In this document: positions 12,121-35,006 of the stretch, one piece after another | Layout of the letters: every line of letters starts with the position of its first letter | Numbering within the stretch: the first letter of the stretch is position 1 | Assembly (NCBI GenBank): GCA_965153355.1 | Contig: OZ231127.1 | Coordinates: 73,470,001-73,534,000 of the forward strand | Length of the DNA: 64,000 nucleotides | DNA from: Flaccisagitta enflata | Lineage: Eukaryota; Chaetognatha; Sagittoidea; Aphragmophora | Direction of reading: 5' to 3' | Notes under the pieces: model-generated | Database searches by the model: none | Told to the model about the DNA's origin: nothing | What the model saw: only the letters and a program-made list of their open reading frames with translations | Made by a program: the position numbers and the translations under genes

Positions 12121-12657
12121 TTTCATTGAACTTAATTCACTTAAAACGTTTAAATCTGCTGCTTTGTTGTTTCATTGACATTTTCCTTCATTTTCTCCTT
12201 AATAACAAACTTAAAATAGGCATGAAATTTTCAGCTAAAAACGCATTGCACCAGTGAAAGAAACGGATAAGTGAATGAGGGGCTGTCTTAACTTACTGTG
12301 TGTAAGTGGGCAATGATCGGTTTGAGTTTTAAATGTGTACTATTATCATAAATTCTTCAAGAATCAAGATACTGCAGCTTGTTTCAAATACTCTGCCGCT
12401 TCCCTGCTACGGCTGCTGCTCGAATTTCCGATAAAAAAAAAAAAACAAAAGAACAGTTTTTGACCAGTAATTTCTTTGTAGATAATAACTAACACAAAAA
12501 GGCACAGGCGATTGATGATTTTCGATATAACATGGTCAAATTGACGACCAAACCGAAAGTTAAGAGAGCTTATGACCCCCCCGAGGTGCCTTTTATCCTG
12601 GAATTCTCGCTATCTTGGATGCCTACTTAAAAGTTAACACTAACATTCTTAATTGAA

Positions 12658-13026
12658 GGTTAACAAGGCCAACACCAATAAGTCGCGTGCGGGACAAAAA
12701 TAACTTAGGATGACTCAAATTGACTTAAAATGATTCAAGATGACTTAAAATGTCATAAAATGGTGTCAGATCAGTGAGATGACTTATATGACTAAATTGA
12801 TCAAATTAACTATAACTATAACTATAACTTAAAATGACTTGAAATGACTTACAATGACTTAGAATGACTAAGAATGACTTAGAATGACTTAGAATGACTA
12901 CAAATTACCTAAGATGACTAAGAATAGCCTAAAGTAATAAAAAATGTAAAGTTTGACAGACGGACCGATGGACCAACAGACGGACGGACAAAGCGGGTTG
13001 TAGAGTTGCGTGCACGCAACTAAAAA
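12658..13026 (-). mobile_element. Family A hairpin element, inverted copy
   Basis: In reverse orientation to the 11797 copy: it begins AACAAGGCCAACACCAATAA followed by GTCGCGTGCGG. The interior is AATGACTTAG-type 10-bp repeats, the same minisatellite on the other strand. It ends with a CGGA tract, CAAAGCGGGTTGTAG and the hairpin AGTTGCGTGCACGCAACT followed by AAAAA. Confidence 0.8.
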
Positions 13027-13128
13027 GTGCGTCTAAATTAAGAGCAATTTGAGAAAGTTCAAGCCTTGAAACAGCTCAAAATTTAAGAACATTGAAGGCT
13101 TGCTTAAAAAATGACGTTCTTATAAAAC

Positions 13129-13572
13129 AAGGCCAAGTAGGCCAACGATGCGTCCTCTTTGAATGAATGTTTTTTATGAATGAATGTTTTTTTATGAATG
13201 AATGTTTTTTTATGAATGAATGTCATTTGTGAATGAATAAATGATTTAATGAATGAATTACTTGTTGTGTACTTCTTCTACTAGGTTAGAACAACTTTTT
13301 GATGAAAATATGCTTGATTTTGATGTTTTTAGTCGCGGACAAGCGACTCTAAAAGAGGCTTTGTCCGTCCGTCCGTCGGTCGGTTGGTTGGTTGGTTGGT
13401 CGGTTGGTTGGTCCATGGTGATCGAGTTGGAAAGTGTGAAAACGCGCATTTCCGCCCCTGCCCACCCGTCCGCGACTGGTATTTGCCGTGTATCCGGCCT
13501 TGTTAATGAATGCGTTACCAACAGACAGACGGACACAGCCTATTATAGAGATGCGAGGACGCATCTAAAAAG
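13129..13572. mobile_element. Family B element with nested family A element
   Basis: The outer left end is AACAAGGCCAAGTAGGCCAA followed by CGATGCGTCCTC; the outer right end is the hairpin AGATGCGAGGACGCATCT followed by AAAAA. GAATGAATG repeats lie inside. A family A copy (AGTCGCGGACAAGCGACT at about 13333, distal end CCGGCCTTGTT at about 13510) interrupts it, and the outer GAATG-type sequence resumes immediately afterwards. Confidence 0.75.
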
Positions 13573-14690
13573 TGTAAGTCAAAAGTCCTTTGTCAGAGCC
13601 TAGAAGTAAGAGGCTCTGTCTGTTGGTCGGTCGTTGGGTCAAGCTCCAGTTGACAATCGCCCAAAATGACCTAAAACTCTAAGAAACACTTCCAGTTGAT
13701 AATCGCCAAAAGGATCCAAATCTCTAAGTGGGGATGTACACCAAGAATTTGGATCAATTTGAAAATCAGATTTTTTCACCATCATTAGAAAGTGAATTGT
13801 TTTAGCTTTTATTTTATATATCAAAAATTTGTACATTTCAATAAATATCTCTGTAATGATATGTTTGCTTACGTTTCTGTCACTTTCTCAACTGATCGGT
13901 AACATCATTCACTTAAAATGAGACAGATTTGAGGAAGCAAATCGACATCTTCTTTTAATTCCTATAGTGAAACAAATGCTGTTACTCAGTAAAAGCCTCT
14001 ATAGTGGCGTCTTAGGGGTCATCACAGATTCGAAAACAGCAGGCTTCAGAGATACTACGAGTAGTCTACATGTGGTTAGAGGAACTTTGTTTGGCCACAG
14101 TGACCTTTAGAAGAGAACTCTGTTAAAACTTTGGTTAAAATCGAATTTTTTAAAAGATTCACTAAGTGGATAGCGATAGCAAAAATCAACAAGATAAGAA
14201 CATGCTTTATTCATTAGGTTTAAAAGCCCTGATTACAGTTCACAGAAAGGTAAGAGATTCACCAAGCAATATAAAAAAGTTTTAGATTCATTAAATTGTA
14301 AAATCTTTCGACATGCATCAAAGTTGCTACAATCTCACTGGCCCAGAAAGTATTTTTTGTCTCTTTATATATCCAAGCAGAAAATGATATGTAAGTCAAT
14401 ACTTAACTGAACAGTTGGGTTTGAGAAAAAAAATTGGTCTTCATGCCTTATGACAATTTGACTATGCATCAGTCTTGGGCTCTCTTGAAAGTGGGTTATC
14501 AAATTCTGATATTACATTTTTGCTGGCCTCCTGGACTAATTCCGTTCCGCTTTGTTAACTTCCCTACTCTAAGAAATACTTACATCAAACCGCGGTTATC
14601 AAAACGTCATGGTACAATCCCGATCAATCAATTCATTCCACTTTCACATTCATATTCATCATCATACTCATGATCGTTTCAATCATTTTT
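13573..14690. other. no recognisable gene
   Basis: About 1.1 kb of AT-rich sequence. A short GTTGGTCGG tract near 13620 is probably a fragment of a hairpin element. Nothing else was recognised. Confidence 0.45.
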
Positions 14691-14706
14691 ACTTGACAAT
14701 ATTCGA

Positions 14707-16095
14707 AACAAGGCCGGATACACGGCTACTCAAGTCGCGTGTAGGTGGGCAGGGGCAGTGATATAAGAGACTACTCATATGCTTGAGCAGGAGCAGTAAT
14801 ACTAAATGCCTGTAAACACCGAGAAGTTATAGTCGCAAAAGCGTAAGGCGGTCAGCGGTACCCGTGCCCTGCTTAGGTAGGTCATGATTGTAGTTGAGGG
14901 TGGGTGCAGGGTAGCGGCCCCGAAGGGGTCGATGACCTATGCTTTCACACAGGGGTATTTTCTCCTTTTCCTCCTTCTCCTCCTCCGTTACCAATCCCCA
15001 ACCTCCTGGTGAATATCTCAGCCTCGAGGCCAATATCCCAGTATCAAGGCCAAAATCCCAGACTTGAGGCCCAAATTCCTCAAGGCTGGGATTTGGGCCT
15101 CGAAGATGGGATTTGGGCCTTAAGATGGGATTTGGGCCTTGAGGTTGAGATTTGGTCCTAAGAATGGTATTTAGGCCTTTAGGCTGGGATATGGGCCTCC
15201 AGGCAGAGATATGGGCCTAGAGGTTGGGGGGGGACAAAGAAGGAGGAGAAGGAGAAAATTCCCCTGTGCGAAAACAAATAGTCGCAAAAGCGTTAGATGG
15301 TCAGCGGTACCCGTTGCCCCTGTGTTTGTGTAGGTAAGTGTGATGGTGAGAAGGGCACCGGCCCCAAAAGGGCCGATGACCTATGCCCAGTAAGTTTGGA
15401 AGCTTGAGGCTGGAATTTGAGCATTGCTGCCAGGATTTGAGCCTTGAAGCCGAGATTTGAGCCTCAAAGCTAGAATTTGAGCCTCAAAGCTAGGATTTGA
15501 GCCTCAAGGTTAGGATTTGAGCCTTAAGGTTGAGATTTGAGCTTTGAGGCTGGGATTTGAGCCTCAAGGCTGGGATTTGAGTCTCAAGACTGGGATTTGA
15601 GTCTCAAGACTGGGATTTGAGTCTCAAGGTTGGGATTTGAGTCTCAAGGTTGGGATAAGAGCCTCAAGGCTGGAATTTGAGCCTCAAGGTTGTAGTTTGA
15701 GCCTTAAAGCTTGAATTTGAGCCTCAAAGCTTGAATTTGAGCCTCAAAGCTTGAATTTGAGCCTCGAAGCTTGAATTTGAGCCTCGAAGCTGGAATTTGA
15801 GCCTCAAGGCTGGAATTTGAGCCTTGAGGCTGGAATTTGAGCCTCTAGGCTGGAATTTTAGCCTCATGGCTGGAATTTGAGCTTTGAAGCTGGAATTTGA
15901 GCCTCATGGCTGGAATTTGAGCCTCATGGCTGGAATTTGAGCCTTGAGGCTGGTATTTGAGCCTCAAGGCTGGGGTTTGAGCCTCGGAAAGGGGGGGGAT
16001 GTACGGAGGAGAAGAAGGAGGAGAAGGAGAAATTTGTCCTGTGTGTGAGAGCATAGGTCATTGGCCCCTTGGGGGCCGCTGCCCAAAAGGGGACC
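14707..16095. mobile_element. Family A distal end and two family C elements
   Basis: A family A distal end (AACAAGGCCGGATACACGGC) lies at about 14707. Family C terminal motifs (TAGTCGCAAAAGCG, then GGTCAGCGG) follow at about 14830 and 15279. Core minisatellite arrays run 15000-15230 and 15400-15990, about 30 copies close to GGCTGGAATTTGAGCCTCAA in the second. Family C hairpins lie at 14910, 15355 and 16060. The orientation of terminal motifs indicates two copies head to tail. Confidence 0.72.
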
Positions 16096-17960
16096 GACTG
16101 ACCGACCAAACGATGGACGGACGTCTTGAAGTCTTCTAACTTGAAAATAGGCATCATTACTGGAGAATTGTTGCTTCTTTACGAGTAAAGATACTGAGAC
16201 ACCTTAGGATAAACGCTCTTTTGCTACAATTTAAAATTCATAAATCGGACAATACCAGTAAAGGCGGCTGTCGCCATGAGGAAATAAGTTTTAAGCATTG
16301 GTCGCTTTTCATAAAGTTTTTGTCTTCAGTCACTGCTATCGTTTTTACTTAAGAGTAATTGCATGTACTGATTGCACTGAAAATCAGAGAAAAATAGGAT
16401 TGAGCCAAATGAGCTAAAATACTCAAAATCACTCAACCACATAACCTGCTTTGCTCACTGACATACTTTCTTGTATTTGAATGCTTACATCAAAACATTT
16501 ATCCTATCAGAAATCAAAGAAAAGACTAAGCTAATTGAGCTAGAATACCTAAAAACATGCTCAAACATATAGCAAAACATTTATTCATTTATCATATCTC
16601 AGGAACTATTTGAGTAAGCCCAATGAAAATTTGCATGCGAAGAGAGAATGTTGAGCAGTCCAACCAGACCAACCAGCCTACCAGATAGAAAAATGAAAAA
16701 ATGGCATAACTTCTAAAATAATCGACCGATCTGGTTGAAATTTTGCATGAAGCTTCCTTTAAAGATTTCTCGTCACTGGCATAAAAAAGAGCATGGGGAA
16801 AATTTTTTTCTTCCAACAGCCCAGCCAGCCAGAAATGGTACTTATAGAGATTTTTAAAAAAAAAACTAAAAAAAATTCAAAAAAATTTCAGAAACATGAT
16901 CTCACATGTTTGCTTGAACATTATCAATAGGAATTTCACTGTCATATTGATTTCTTAATAGTTCTTAATAGTTCTTAATAGTTCTTAATAGTTCTTAATA
17001 GTTAGCTAAATTTTCCAGTAATAAAATTGCCAACAATATCTATTTATGCCTAATTTGCATGAAAAATGAGCTTACTTAAGAATATCTAAGTATGGATTCA
17101 TATGTAAGAATAGGTGAGCAACATGATGACATATGGTTTTGTTCAATTTTCAAACATGTAAAATTGACGAATTTCATCCCGTCCACGGTCGGCTTAGCGT
17201 GACACCAGTCTCTATCAATCTCGTTTGAGGGTTCATTCTGTCGATTGAGATATTCAACTTTCCCTTAAAAAAGTGATATCCATGCTTCTTTGGAATACTT
17301 CAAAAAGTCGAAGACTGACTTCGACTTTTTTCCCGAAGGCTGATACCTATCAGATTACCATGGATAAGGCGCTATAAATTATGGTTGCGGTTATCTGGCT
17401 CAAGGGCTCGAAATTTTGAAATTGTTATTGGGATCCTCTACAAGACTGAAAAATGAAAAGACGACTCATTTCAACATCAATTCAATGAAAGTACATTTTC
17501 ATGTCATTTAGAGTCATCACAAGATAATTATAATCAATATTTTCGAAAGCCAACCAATAACTAACAAAGCTACGATAAAAAAGGAAACAAGCACACACTG
17601 TTTAGAGAGATAGTAAACATAAGAATAAAAAATATTCAAATTTAAGAAATTCATCAAATTTTTTTTTAAACCTTCTCTATCTATTCATAGGAATTTGTTT
17701 GAGAGATATCATAAAGTTATGCATTTTTCTGTTCAGATAGAAGGCGAGTGAGGAAAAAACGGTAACAATACAGTGAGTATTAAAATAGGGTTATGGCATG
17801 ACACAATCACGAAATTTCATCAAACTAGGCTACTTATTATTTCGTCGTTAAGATATCCTTCAAATATAAACGAAGGGGCTGCAGATTGTGGTGGTTTTGG
17901 TTGTTGTTTTATTGATGTTTTTGGCGCGGTATCGTCGTCGATCCCATTTTTGTTATTATT
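16096..17960. other. no recognisable gene
   Basis: AT-rich sequence with a short TTCTTAATAG repeat near 16960-17000. No exons or terminal repeats recognised. It lies just downstream (3') of the ankyrin/SOCS gene on the minus strand. Confidence 0.45.
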
Positions 17961-17967
17961 GTGGTTG

Positions 17968-17971
17968 TCGA

Positions 17972-18065
<94 letters not shown>
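17968..18065. repeat. (GTT)n microsatellite
   Basis: About 32 GTT repeats on the plus strand. The poly-Leu, poly-Cys and poly-Asn frames are artefacts. Confidence 0.97.
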
Positions 18066-18066
<1 letters not shown>

Positions 18067-18465
18067 TTACTGACTTGTTTCCGTCGGTAATACAATTGCT
18101 GCTATGAATTTCTGTCTTTTAGCGAAAGATTGTCTATCCATCCTTCTCCATAATCCGCCGAATTCGATAATGGAATTTCAAATTCGTCTCCACCAACAGA
18201 TTTCAACAGCAAATAATCCTACAAAGATTGAATTGACAAGCGTTGTAACTTTTGAGAGCGGCTAGTCAAATCTTCTGGCAGGTAGGGATGAAGCATTGAA
18301 GCAAGCTTAAGGTAACAGACGACATGGGGGTAACTCTCTAGCGCTAAAACTTTGTAAGTTTCGGATTTTAAGCTCTTAGAACTTCAATAAGGAAAAGTTG
18401 GTTGAACTGACCTTGAGACATTGGGGTAGGGTAAGTTGGTTGACTCTATCGCGAAGTACAGGAAC

Positions 18466-28938
<10,473 letters not shown>

Positions 28939-29029
28939 CTGGATGATGGAAAAAAAGACGAAAAAATGAAAGAATGAGCGAGTATAATGATGACTTCCTG
29001 GCCATCATGGTTATATAGATGAGTAAGCT

Positions 29030-29185
29030 AATGTATGAATAAATGAATAAATAAATGAATGAATGAATGAATGAATAAAGGAATGAAAGAATGAATGAAT
29101 GAATAAGCGTATGAATGAATAAGCGAATGAATTAATGAATTAATAAATGAATGAATAAATGAATGAATGAGTGAATGAATAATTT
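29030..29185. repeat. (GAAT)n microsatellite
   Basis: Degenerate GAATGAATAAATGAAT repeats. The Ser/His/Ile-rich frames on the minus strand are artefacts. Confidence 0.92.
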
Positions 29186-29504
29186 TGTAATTGGCTTGTC
29201 CAACGGTCATTGTTAAAACAATTTGGACAAGAATGAAAGAGGGAATGAATAGAATTAATGAATTTATTTATTAATGGATTTATCAACGATTCAAACAACA
29301 AATATCCTAGAATATGATTATTAGGGTGGCTTAAAGTGGTGTCATTTTCAAATCTGATGACGCCCGCGGAGAAAATGGGACAATTTCCATCATAGATGAG
29401 AATTCCCAAATTTGGGGGTAATCGGATAAACTTTGCTCATACCCGCCACCCCCCCTAGATTTGGGCCATGGTGGCGTTTCTAGCAATCCCTGTTTGAGAA
29501 GGTT

Positions 29505-29642
29505 ACTTTAAAAGATCATAGCTTCCAAACGAATTGAGCTAGAGACCTCAACTTGGGCTCATTTTAAAGAGCAGACAAAGCTCTTTAAAATGAGCCCAAG
29601 TTGAAGTCGGTAGCTCAATTCGTCTAGGAGCGACAGACTTTT
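29505..29642. repeat. 65-bp inverted repeat (fold-back), related copies nearby
   Basis: Arms CTTTAAAAGATCATAGCTTC...GGGCTCATTTTAAAGAG and the matching CTCTTTAAAATGAGCCC...CTTTTAAAG are separated by about 10 bp. Half copies lie at about 29700-29775 and 34130-34205. Noncoding. Confidence 0.8.
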
Positions 29643-30439
29643 AAAGTTGATGCTTCTTTAAGAAAAAGAAGCATTTACCCCTCTCTTTGTGGGCCTATAT
29701 CTTCGAAACGAATTGAGCTGCTGACCTCAATTTGGGCTCATTTTAAAGAATAGAAAGAGCTCTTTAAAATAGTTACCACCCCTCTAGGTCAAAATGGGGT
29801 CCTAGCTTTCATTTCAGAGGTAATATAACGACTTAAGCCTTTTGGCTAGCTGTTCCAAGCAAAAAAAGGTACAATTTTACTAAACTACAGGTAGCATGGG
29901 TCAAATGAAGTCAAGGTATACAGGCGGCTGGATGACATGAAAATTGTATACTATAAACATAGGCCGTTTTCAACTAAGGGGTGAAAAGAGAATAAAAAAT
30001 AGATTTATGAAGGTCAATAAAACCAATGATAATCATTGAAATATCAAAAAACTATGATTGATCACTAGATAAATCTATTCTTAGACAGTTGCAATATGTT
30101 TATCACAGTTTTATAAAACTGCTATATGTGATCGTTCAAAATCATAATTTACTGCAATATGCAAATGAGCTTTTTGGACTTTTTAGCTTATGTATCTCCA
30201 TCATTACGGAAAGCCAACAATTCACAATATAGATGCAACTTTATTCAAAGTAATTGCTATATCAGTGTATCAGTTTGCCTAATAAAGGTGAACGTTGAAA
30301 GGAAAATGTTACTACATAATGAATGGCTCTGTTAATGGAGGGTGCACTTTCACACATTAAATCAATGTATTGTAGTTATCTGTGTAAAAGAAAAGCGTGC
30401 AAACAGCATGTAATAGTTGCAAAAGGGTCTCATGGGCAG

Positions 30440-30860
30440 CGCTACCCGATGCCCCTTAGTGTATGTGGGAATGAGATGATGAGGCCCCCAAAGAGGCCGA
30501 TGACCTATGATTCCACAAAGGGCAATTTTCTCTGGTTTGAGAAGCTGCTTTGGGGGGCTGAGAGGCCTGATTTTGGGTTTGAGAGGCGTGGTTTGGGGTC
30601 TGAGATGCTTGATTTGGGGTCTGAAAGGCCTGATTTGGGGTCTGAATGGCCAGTGCTAGGGTCTGAGAGGCCTGATTTAGGATCTGAGAGGCCTGTTTTA
30701 GGGTCTGAAAGCCCTATTTGGGGTCTGAGAGGCGTGATTTAGGGTCTGGGTGGCCTGATTTGGGGTCTGAGAGGCCTGAATTGGGGTCAGGTCTGAATTG
30801 GGGTCTGAAAAGCCTGATTTGGGATCTCAGAGGCCTGTTTTGAGGCTTTGAGGGGGGAGA
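30440..30860. mobile_element. Family C-like element with GAGGCCTGATTTGGGGTCT core
   Basis: The terminal motif GGGCAGCGCTACCCGATGCC and a degenerate hairpin (GAGGCCCCCAAAGAGGCCGA, then TGACCTATG) lead into about 14 copies of a 20-bp unit. The open frame across it is low-complexity. Confidence 0.65.
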
Positions 30861-31179
30861 CGGACACACGGAAACCAAGGAAAATTGTACTGAAAACGAT
30901 TTGTAATTTCATGATGGAGAGTACAGTGCAGAAGCAAAGACGAACAATTTTGCCAAAGTTTTTGATAACCACTCTGCGCATCATCATCAGAGGCAGAATG
31001 AGAGAAAGAGAGAGAGTTGGAAAATCTAAAGGGGAAAGAGAGACAATTGGGGGTTGGAGAGAGAGGAGAGAGACAGATGGATTAGTCAAATGACCAGAAA
31101 GCCCAAGAAGGGCTGGACCCCGCCCCCCTGCTGCACCAGCTGCACTAGTCCACGGTGTTGAAGATGGGATTTCATGCAT

Positions 31180-32290
31180 CGGTTTTAACTTATGACCCCC
31201 CAGTCTTCGTTCATCCCTCTTCCTGGTCCGCAATTTTCTTCTTTTATCTCGAGAGCTTCCTCGACTTTGAGCCTGAAGGAGATGTATCAGCTAACCTTGA
31301 CAGCCATAGCGAAATGGAGGCTTTTATGACAGCTTATGACAGTGACTCTTTAGTGAATACCATCCCTGCTACCCCTGAGAGTTACTATGAGTCCCACCGT
31401 CCATCTGCTTCCCGGGCACTCCCTACATTGCCAAGTTATGAGGCGCTGGAATCCTGGGATCGGCAAGTGGAGACAGAATGATGGTCCAGTTTTTTTGTTT
31501 GTTTTTGTCTGTCATAGTTTGGACGACTTCAAAGTTGGATATATTAAATGGCTCATCACAGTCCTAATAGTGTTGACTTATGCCACTGTGGGACCAATTG
31601 CCTTTCTCAATGGCGCGTTGGTGTTCTCGCCATCTGGTCTCACAGCAACGGCGAGTTTGGCCACTATAGTCCTTGTTGCATTTAGGGCATATGTGCTTGT
31701 ATATCCCTGGTTTTTGAGTCAGGTTAAATTTTCCTTTTATTTTTGCTGCACAGTATATCTTTAAGTTTTGTGCCAGATGTGAAGCATGTGTTTATCCCTG
31801 CTTTAGTGAGTTAACGTTTTATGCGGTATGAGATGCCTCCTGGGATGAATGGGATGCGTGCAAATAGTTTGTAATCTTGATCTGTGAAATTGTCATCTTT
31901 GAACGGTAATACATCAAACATATTCTCAGGTATGATTTCCTCATCGCTGCTTTGTCTGCTGGTGTGTGTGCGTTTGTTGCGTTCCTTTTTCCTGGGCTGA
32001 GATGAGGATGGGGGTTTGTATTTGGCAGCAATGGCAGTAAGTTTGGCTCTGTCGTGGCCATTATCTTCATAGAGGTCAAGGAGGAAGTTTATTTCTTTTT
32101 GGGTTTGGTCAGGGGAGGAGCAAAGTCGGTGGGCACGGCAGAGTTTGCCTTTGAAAGTGGCTATTATGGTTTGGGGGTTTTGGCAAGATTGAAGAACTCC
32201 GACTTTTCCCAGCTCGTAACAAGCTTTGCAAAGGACAAAAGTTGTATGTGGTTGGAGAGGGGCAGCGCTAAAAAATAATAAACACATATT
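31180..32290 (-). pseudogene. Decayed Penelope-like retroelement (RT C-terminal part and GIY-YIG domain)
   Basis: On the minus strand, 31811-32280 reads an RT-thumb-like segment (KEINFLLDLYEDNGHDRAKL) and ends FARIPFIPGGISYRIKR at a stop. The frame resumes LTKAGINTCFTSGTKLKD. After a frameshift it gives KPGIYKHICPKCNKDYSGQT and RRCCETRWREHQRA, which fits a GIY-YIG endonuclease module with an internal stop. A piece ending NEDWG lies near 31200. The order RT, then IPFIPG, then GIY-YIG is characteristic of Penelope-like elements. Stops and frameshifts show it is dead. Confidence 0.72.
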
Positions 32291-32299
32291 TACATACAA

Positions 32300-34240
32300 A
32301 ACTCAATCTGCCATATTAGAGACCAAAGCAACAGTAATTCAACAAGTAAGGCAGGGTTACCATAACGCACAACAGCCAATTTTTTTACTCAAGATCAACT
32401 AGCTGGACAAATATTGACCTCACCATGATCTTTTAATTTTGGTTCAATCCTTAAAGATTTGATAACACTTGTCATATCCACTGATCCTGTAGCACTTTTT
32501 AGTGGCATAATCATGCATAGTCATGCAAATTCTTTGGAAAGTCCTCCATCAGAGGAATATGACTTAAAATCACGTACACAGATAAAGCACAACAAAAATT
32601 TGGTTCTGGCACCTTTAAAAATTACCGCTGCCACCCCCTTCATATCCCAAAGAAGATGTACAGAAAAGATTTTTGCCTATGTTTAAATATAGGAAAGGGG
32701 CCCGCGCTAATTCAAAGGAGTTCCAAGGCTAAATTTTTTTCATGGACTATCTGTGAACATGATTTTGGGCCGTATCCCTCTGTAGGTCTGTCTGCGTTTA
32801 TCCATGAGTTTGCCTATCTTTCCCCCCCATCAGACCACAAATCAATCTATTAAAGGTTCAAATCAGCCCTCTTAAGCCCTATATCAGCTTCCTTATGCAT
32901 CAAATCAGCCTACTCAGTCCTCAAAACAGCCCTCTCATACCTCAGGAGTCAGGACCTTGTATTCTACGGGACTTGTCTCTATCAGGGCCCTTCCAAAAGT
33001 CAATTTTGTGTGTCCGCAACTAAAAAGAGATATATGATCATGAAGCCATAATTAAGGGCTGTAAGAAGAAAATTCCCAAACAATTTTTTTCAAATTTTCA
33101 TCCATTCTTTTCTTTTTTTTTGCAACTTATGACTCAAATGATATTAGATGGATTTGCAGAAAATAGTAACAGTTTGAAAGTTCATGAAATGAATTTTTTG
33201 AAAGTGTTTTTTTTTAGTTTTTTTTTTGTTTACAAACAAATCAAAATTTATCAACCAAAAATTTGGCCTCAGGAACGTTAAAACTAGTGGATTCCCTTTT
33301 TCATACAAACAACCTGTACAAAACTGCTCAAAACCTGTCAATATGGTTAGAATAAACCCCAGATCAGTAAAAATGGCATCTGTGTGATGATTGATATGGA
33401 GCAGATGTTACGCCAACAGTAAAAGCGGGGTAACAATATTGTCGCAGAGTGGTGGGCAGGGGCATCCAACCCCCACTCCCCAACCCCAACCCCCCCACAC
33501 AAACCACGAGAATGCTCATTTTTTCCCCTTCCTACTAGATTACCATTACCACGGACAGATGGATAGACCGACTAAGCGATGGAAAAATCTTTTATGCAGT
33601 TGCTCGCCTGCAACAAAAAATGGGCCAAAAATGGCATATTGAGCCTAATATGCTCAATTAGGCTCTTAAATGGTGCTGTAAACTCATGAGGAATTTTTAG
33701 ATCATTTTCTACAGCAGAATTGGTTTGCCTCTCCCAGATGAAGTAAAATAGTTCATGCAACTGCCATAACTACCTTTTTTAGCCGCTTTTTCTACTAAAA
33801 AAGGCCAAAATGCCTGATCAGGGCCTTATTTATGGTGGTTGTTGATCAAGATAATTGTTGGAGACCATTTTAGACAGCAGATTCGGATTCCTCACCCTAG
33901 AAATAGTATAATTACTACTGTTTACACCATTACAACCGCCTTGAAGGCTTTTACACCTCAAAAAAAGCTAAAAATGCTTCGGTCAATTCGAGGATGACAA
34001 ATCGCGTAACACCCCTTACACAAAATGGGACAGTGCTACCCGGTATCAAACAAAATATGCACTTTTTTTGTGATGAACAGTCAGTCAAAACACCAATGAT
34101 GTTTTTCCAACTCTGAAATGGACGTTTTGAGCTAGATGGGTCCTAACTATTTAAAATGAGCCCAAATTGAAGTCTGTGACTCAATTCGTTTGGGAGCAAC
34201 AGTCTTCCAAAGTTTATGTTATAACGTTATTATAAGAAAA
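32300..34240. other. no recognisable gene
   Basis: Mostly AT-rich. A roughly 150-bp noncoding imperfect tandem repeat lies at about 33640-33900. A short GAAT/CAAATCAGCCCTC tract near 32860-32940 looks like a family C core fragment. Confidence 0.4.
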
Positions 34241-34243
34241 GCA

Positions 34244-34609
34244 TACTGTAGATTCTGTCTGGACATGAGATAATGGGGGACGCATGATTAAAAAAATAAA
34301 CAAAAAATAAAAAATGAGAAAAGAGAATTAGTAGTATAATAATAGCATTAAAATGATGTACAAAAATCAAACAAACAATATTTCTATGAGATATATAATT
34401 ATAGTGAATTTGATAATATATTTGATTTGAATATTTCAATATTTGATTATATATTTTTTGTACAAGATTTCTGATACATGATAATTGTCTATAATAAATA
34501 ATGAAGTAAGTTATTATTTGTTTATACTTTAAATCTCACTTCTGTAGCTTTATTTTTCTCTCTATTGTGCTCACCCCTGTTATCTCAACTTTAGACAGAA
34601 TCTACTGTA
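34244..34609. mobile_element. MITE with TAC(A/T)GTAGATTCTGTCT ends
   Basis: The termini TACTGTAGATTCTGTCTGGA and, inverted, TACAGTAGATTCTGTCTAAA are about 35-bp imperfect inverted repeats enclosing 366 bp of AT-rich noncoding DNA. Same end family as the element at 23074-23585. Confidence 0.75.
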
Positions 34610-34642
34610 CAATCCTTCTAGAAGCTTGTGTCACGTAAACGC

Positions 34643-34691
34643 AACACACACACACACACGCGCACGCACGCACGCACACACACACACACGT
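34643..34691. repeat. (CA)n/(CGCA)n microsatellite
   Basis: CA repeats with CGCA interruptions. Confidence 0.9.
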
Positions 34692-34747
34692 TTACACTGA
34701 TGAAGAGAAAGCGGGGGCGTTTCTAGTCAAAGACGATCACGTTTTGA

Positions 34748-34991
34748 AAGGGCCACTCCGTCGCTTGCATACTGCACATACTGGATGAAGGAACTGCTAA
34801 AGTTTGACAAGAAGACGCAGAATATAGTCAAGCCCATTTTCGAGAACGGAACGTATTGGCTACATCCAGAGAATGTCCTCCTTGCAGCACTGGCAGATTC
34901 AAGACAAGAGATAAGGTCACAAGCAGTTGAGCAAATTCTGAGGATAAGACATGACAAGGTACAAAAAAGCTGGCAGAAGAAGAGCAGCTGA
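34748..34991 (+). pseudogene. Orphan coding fragment, function unknown
   Basis: An open frame of about 80 residues reading RFERATPSLAYCTYWMKELL, then ENGTYWLHPENVLLAALADS and RQEIRSQAVEQILRIR, ending with a stop after WQKKSS. Its codon texture and residue mix look protein-like, and the HPEN-LLA-L-DSR pattern resembles an uncharacterised family in invertebrate genomes (from memory, not checked). No splice sites or flanking exons were identified. Probably a fragment of a repeat-borne or decayed gene. Confidence 0.35.
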
Positions 34992-35006
34992 GGTTGAAGA
35001 AAGAAA

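Noticed and set aside
30323-30742. 139-aa plus-strand frame
   Set aside because: Half of it translates the 20-bp family C-like minisatellite; the rest has no recognisable content.
31155-31764. Two plus-strand frames, one with a hydrophobic stretch
   Set aside because: They are antisense to the Penelope-like GIY-YIG region, which has recognisable motifs on the minus strand.
33572-33760. Minus-strand frame reading LHELFYFIWERQ
   Set aside because: Looks protein-like, but the underlying DNA is one unit of a noncoding 150-bp imperfect repeat whose sister unit has stops.
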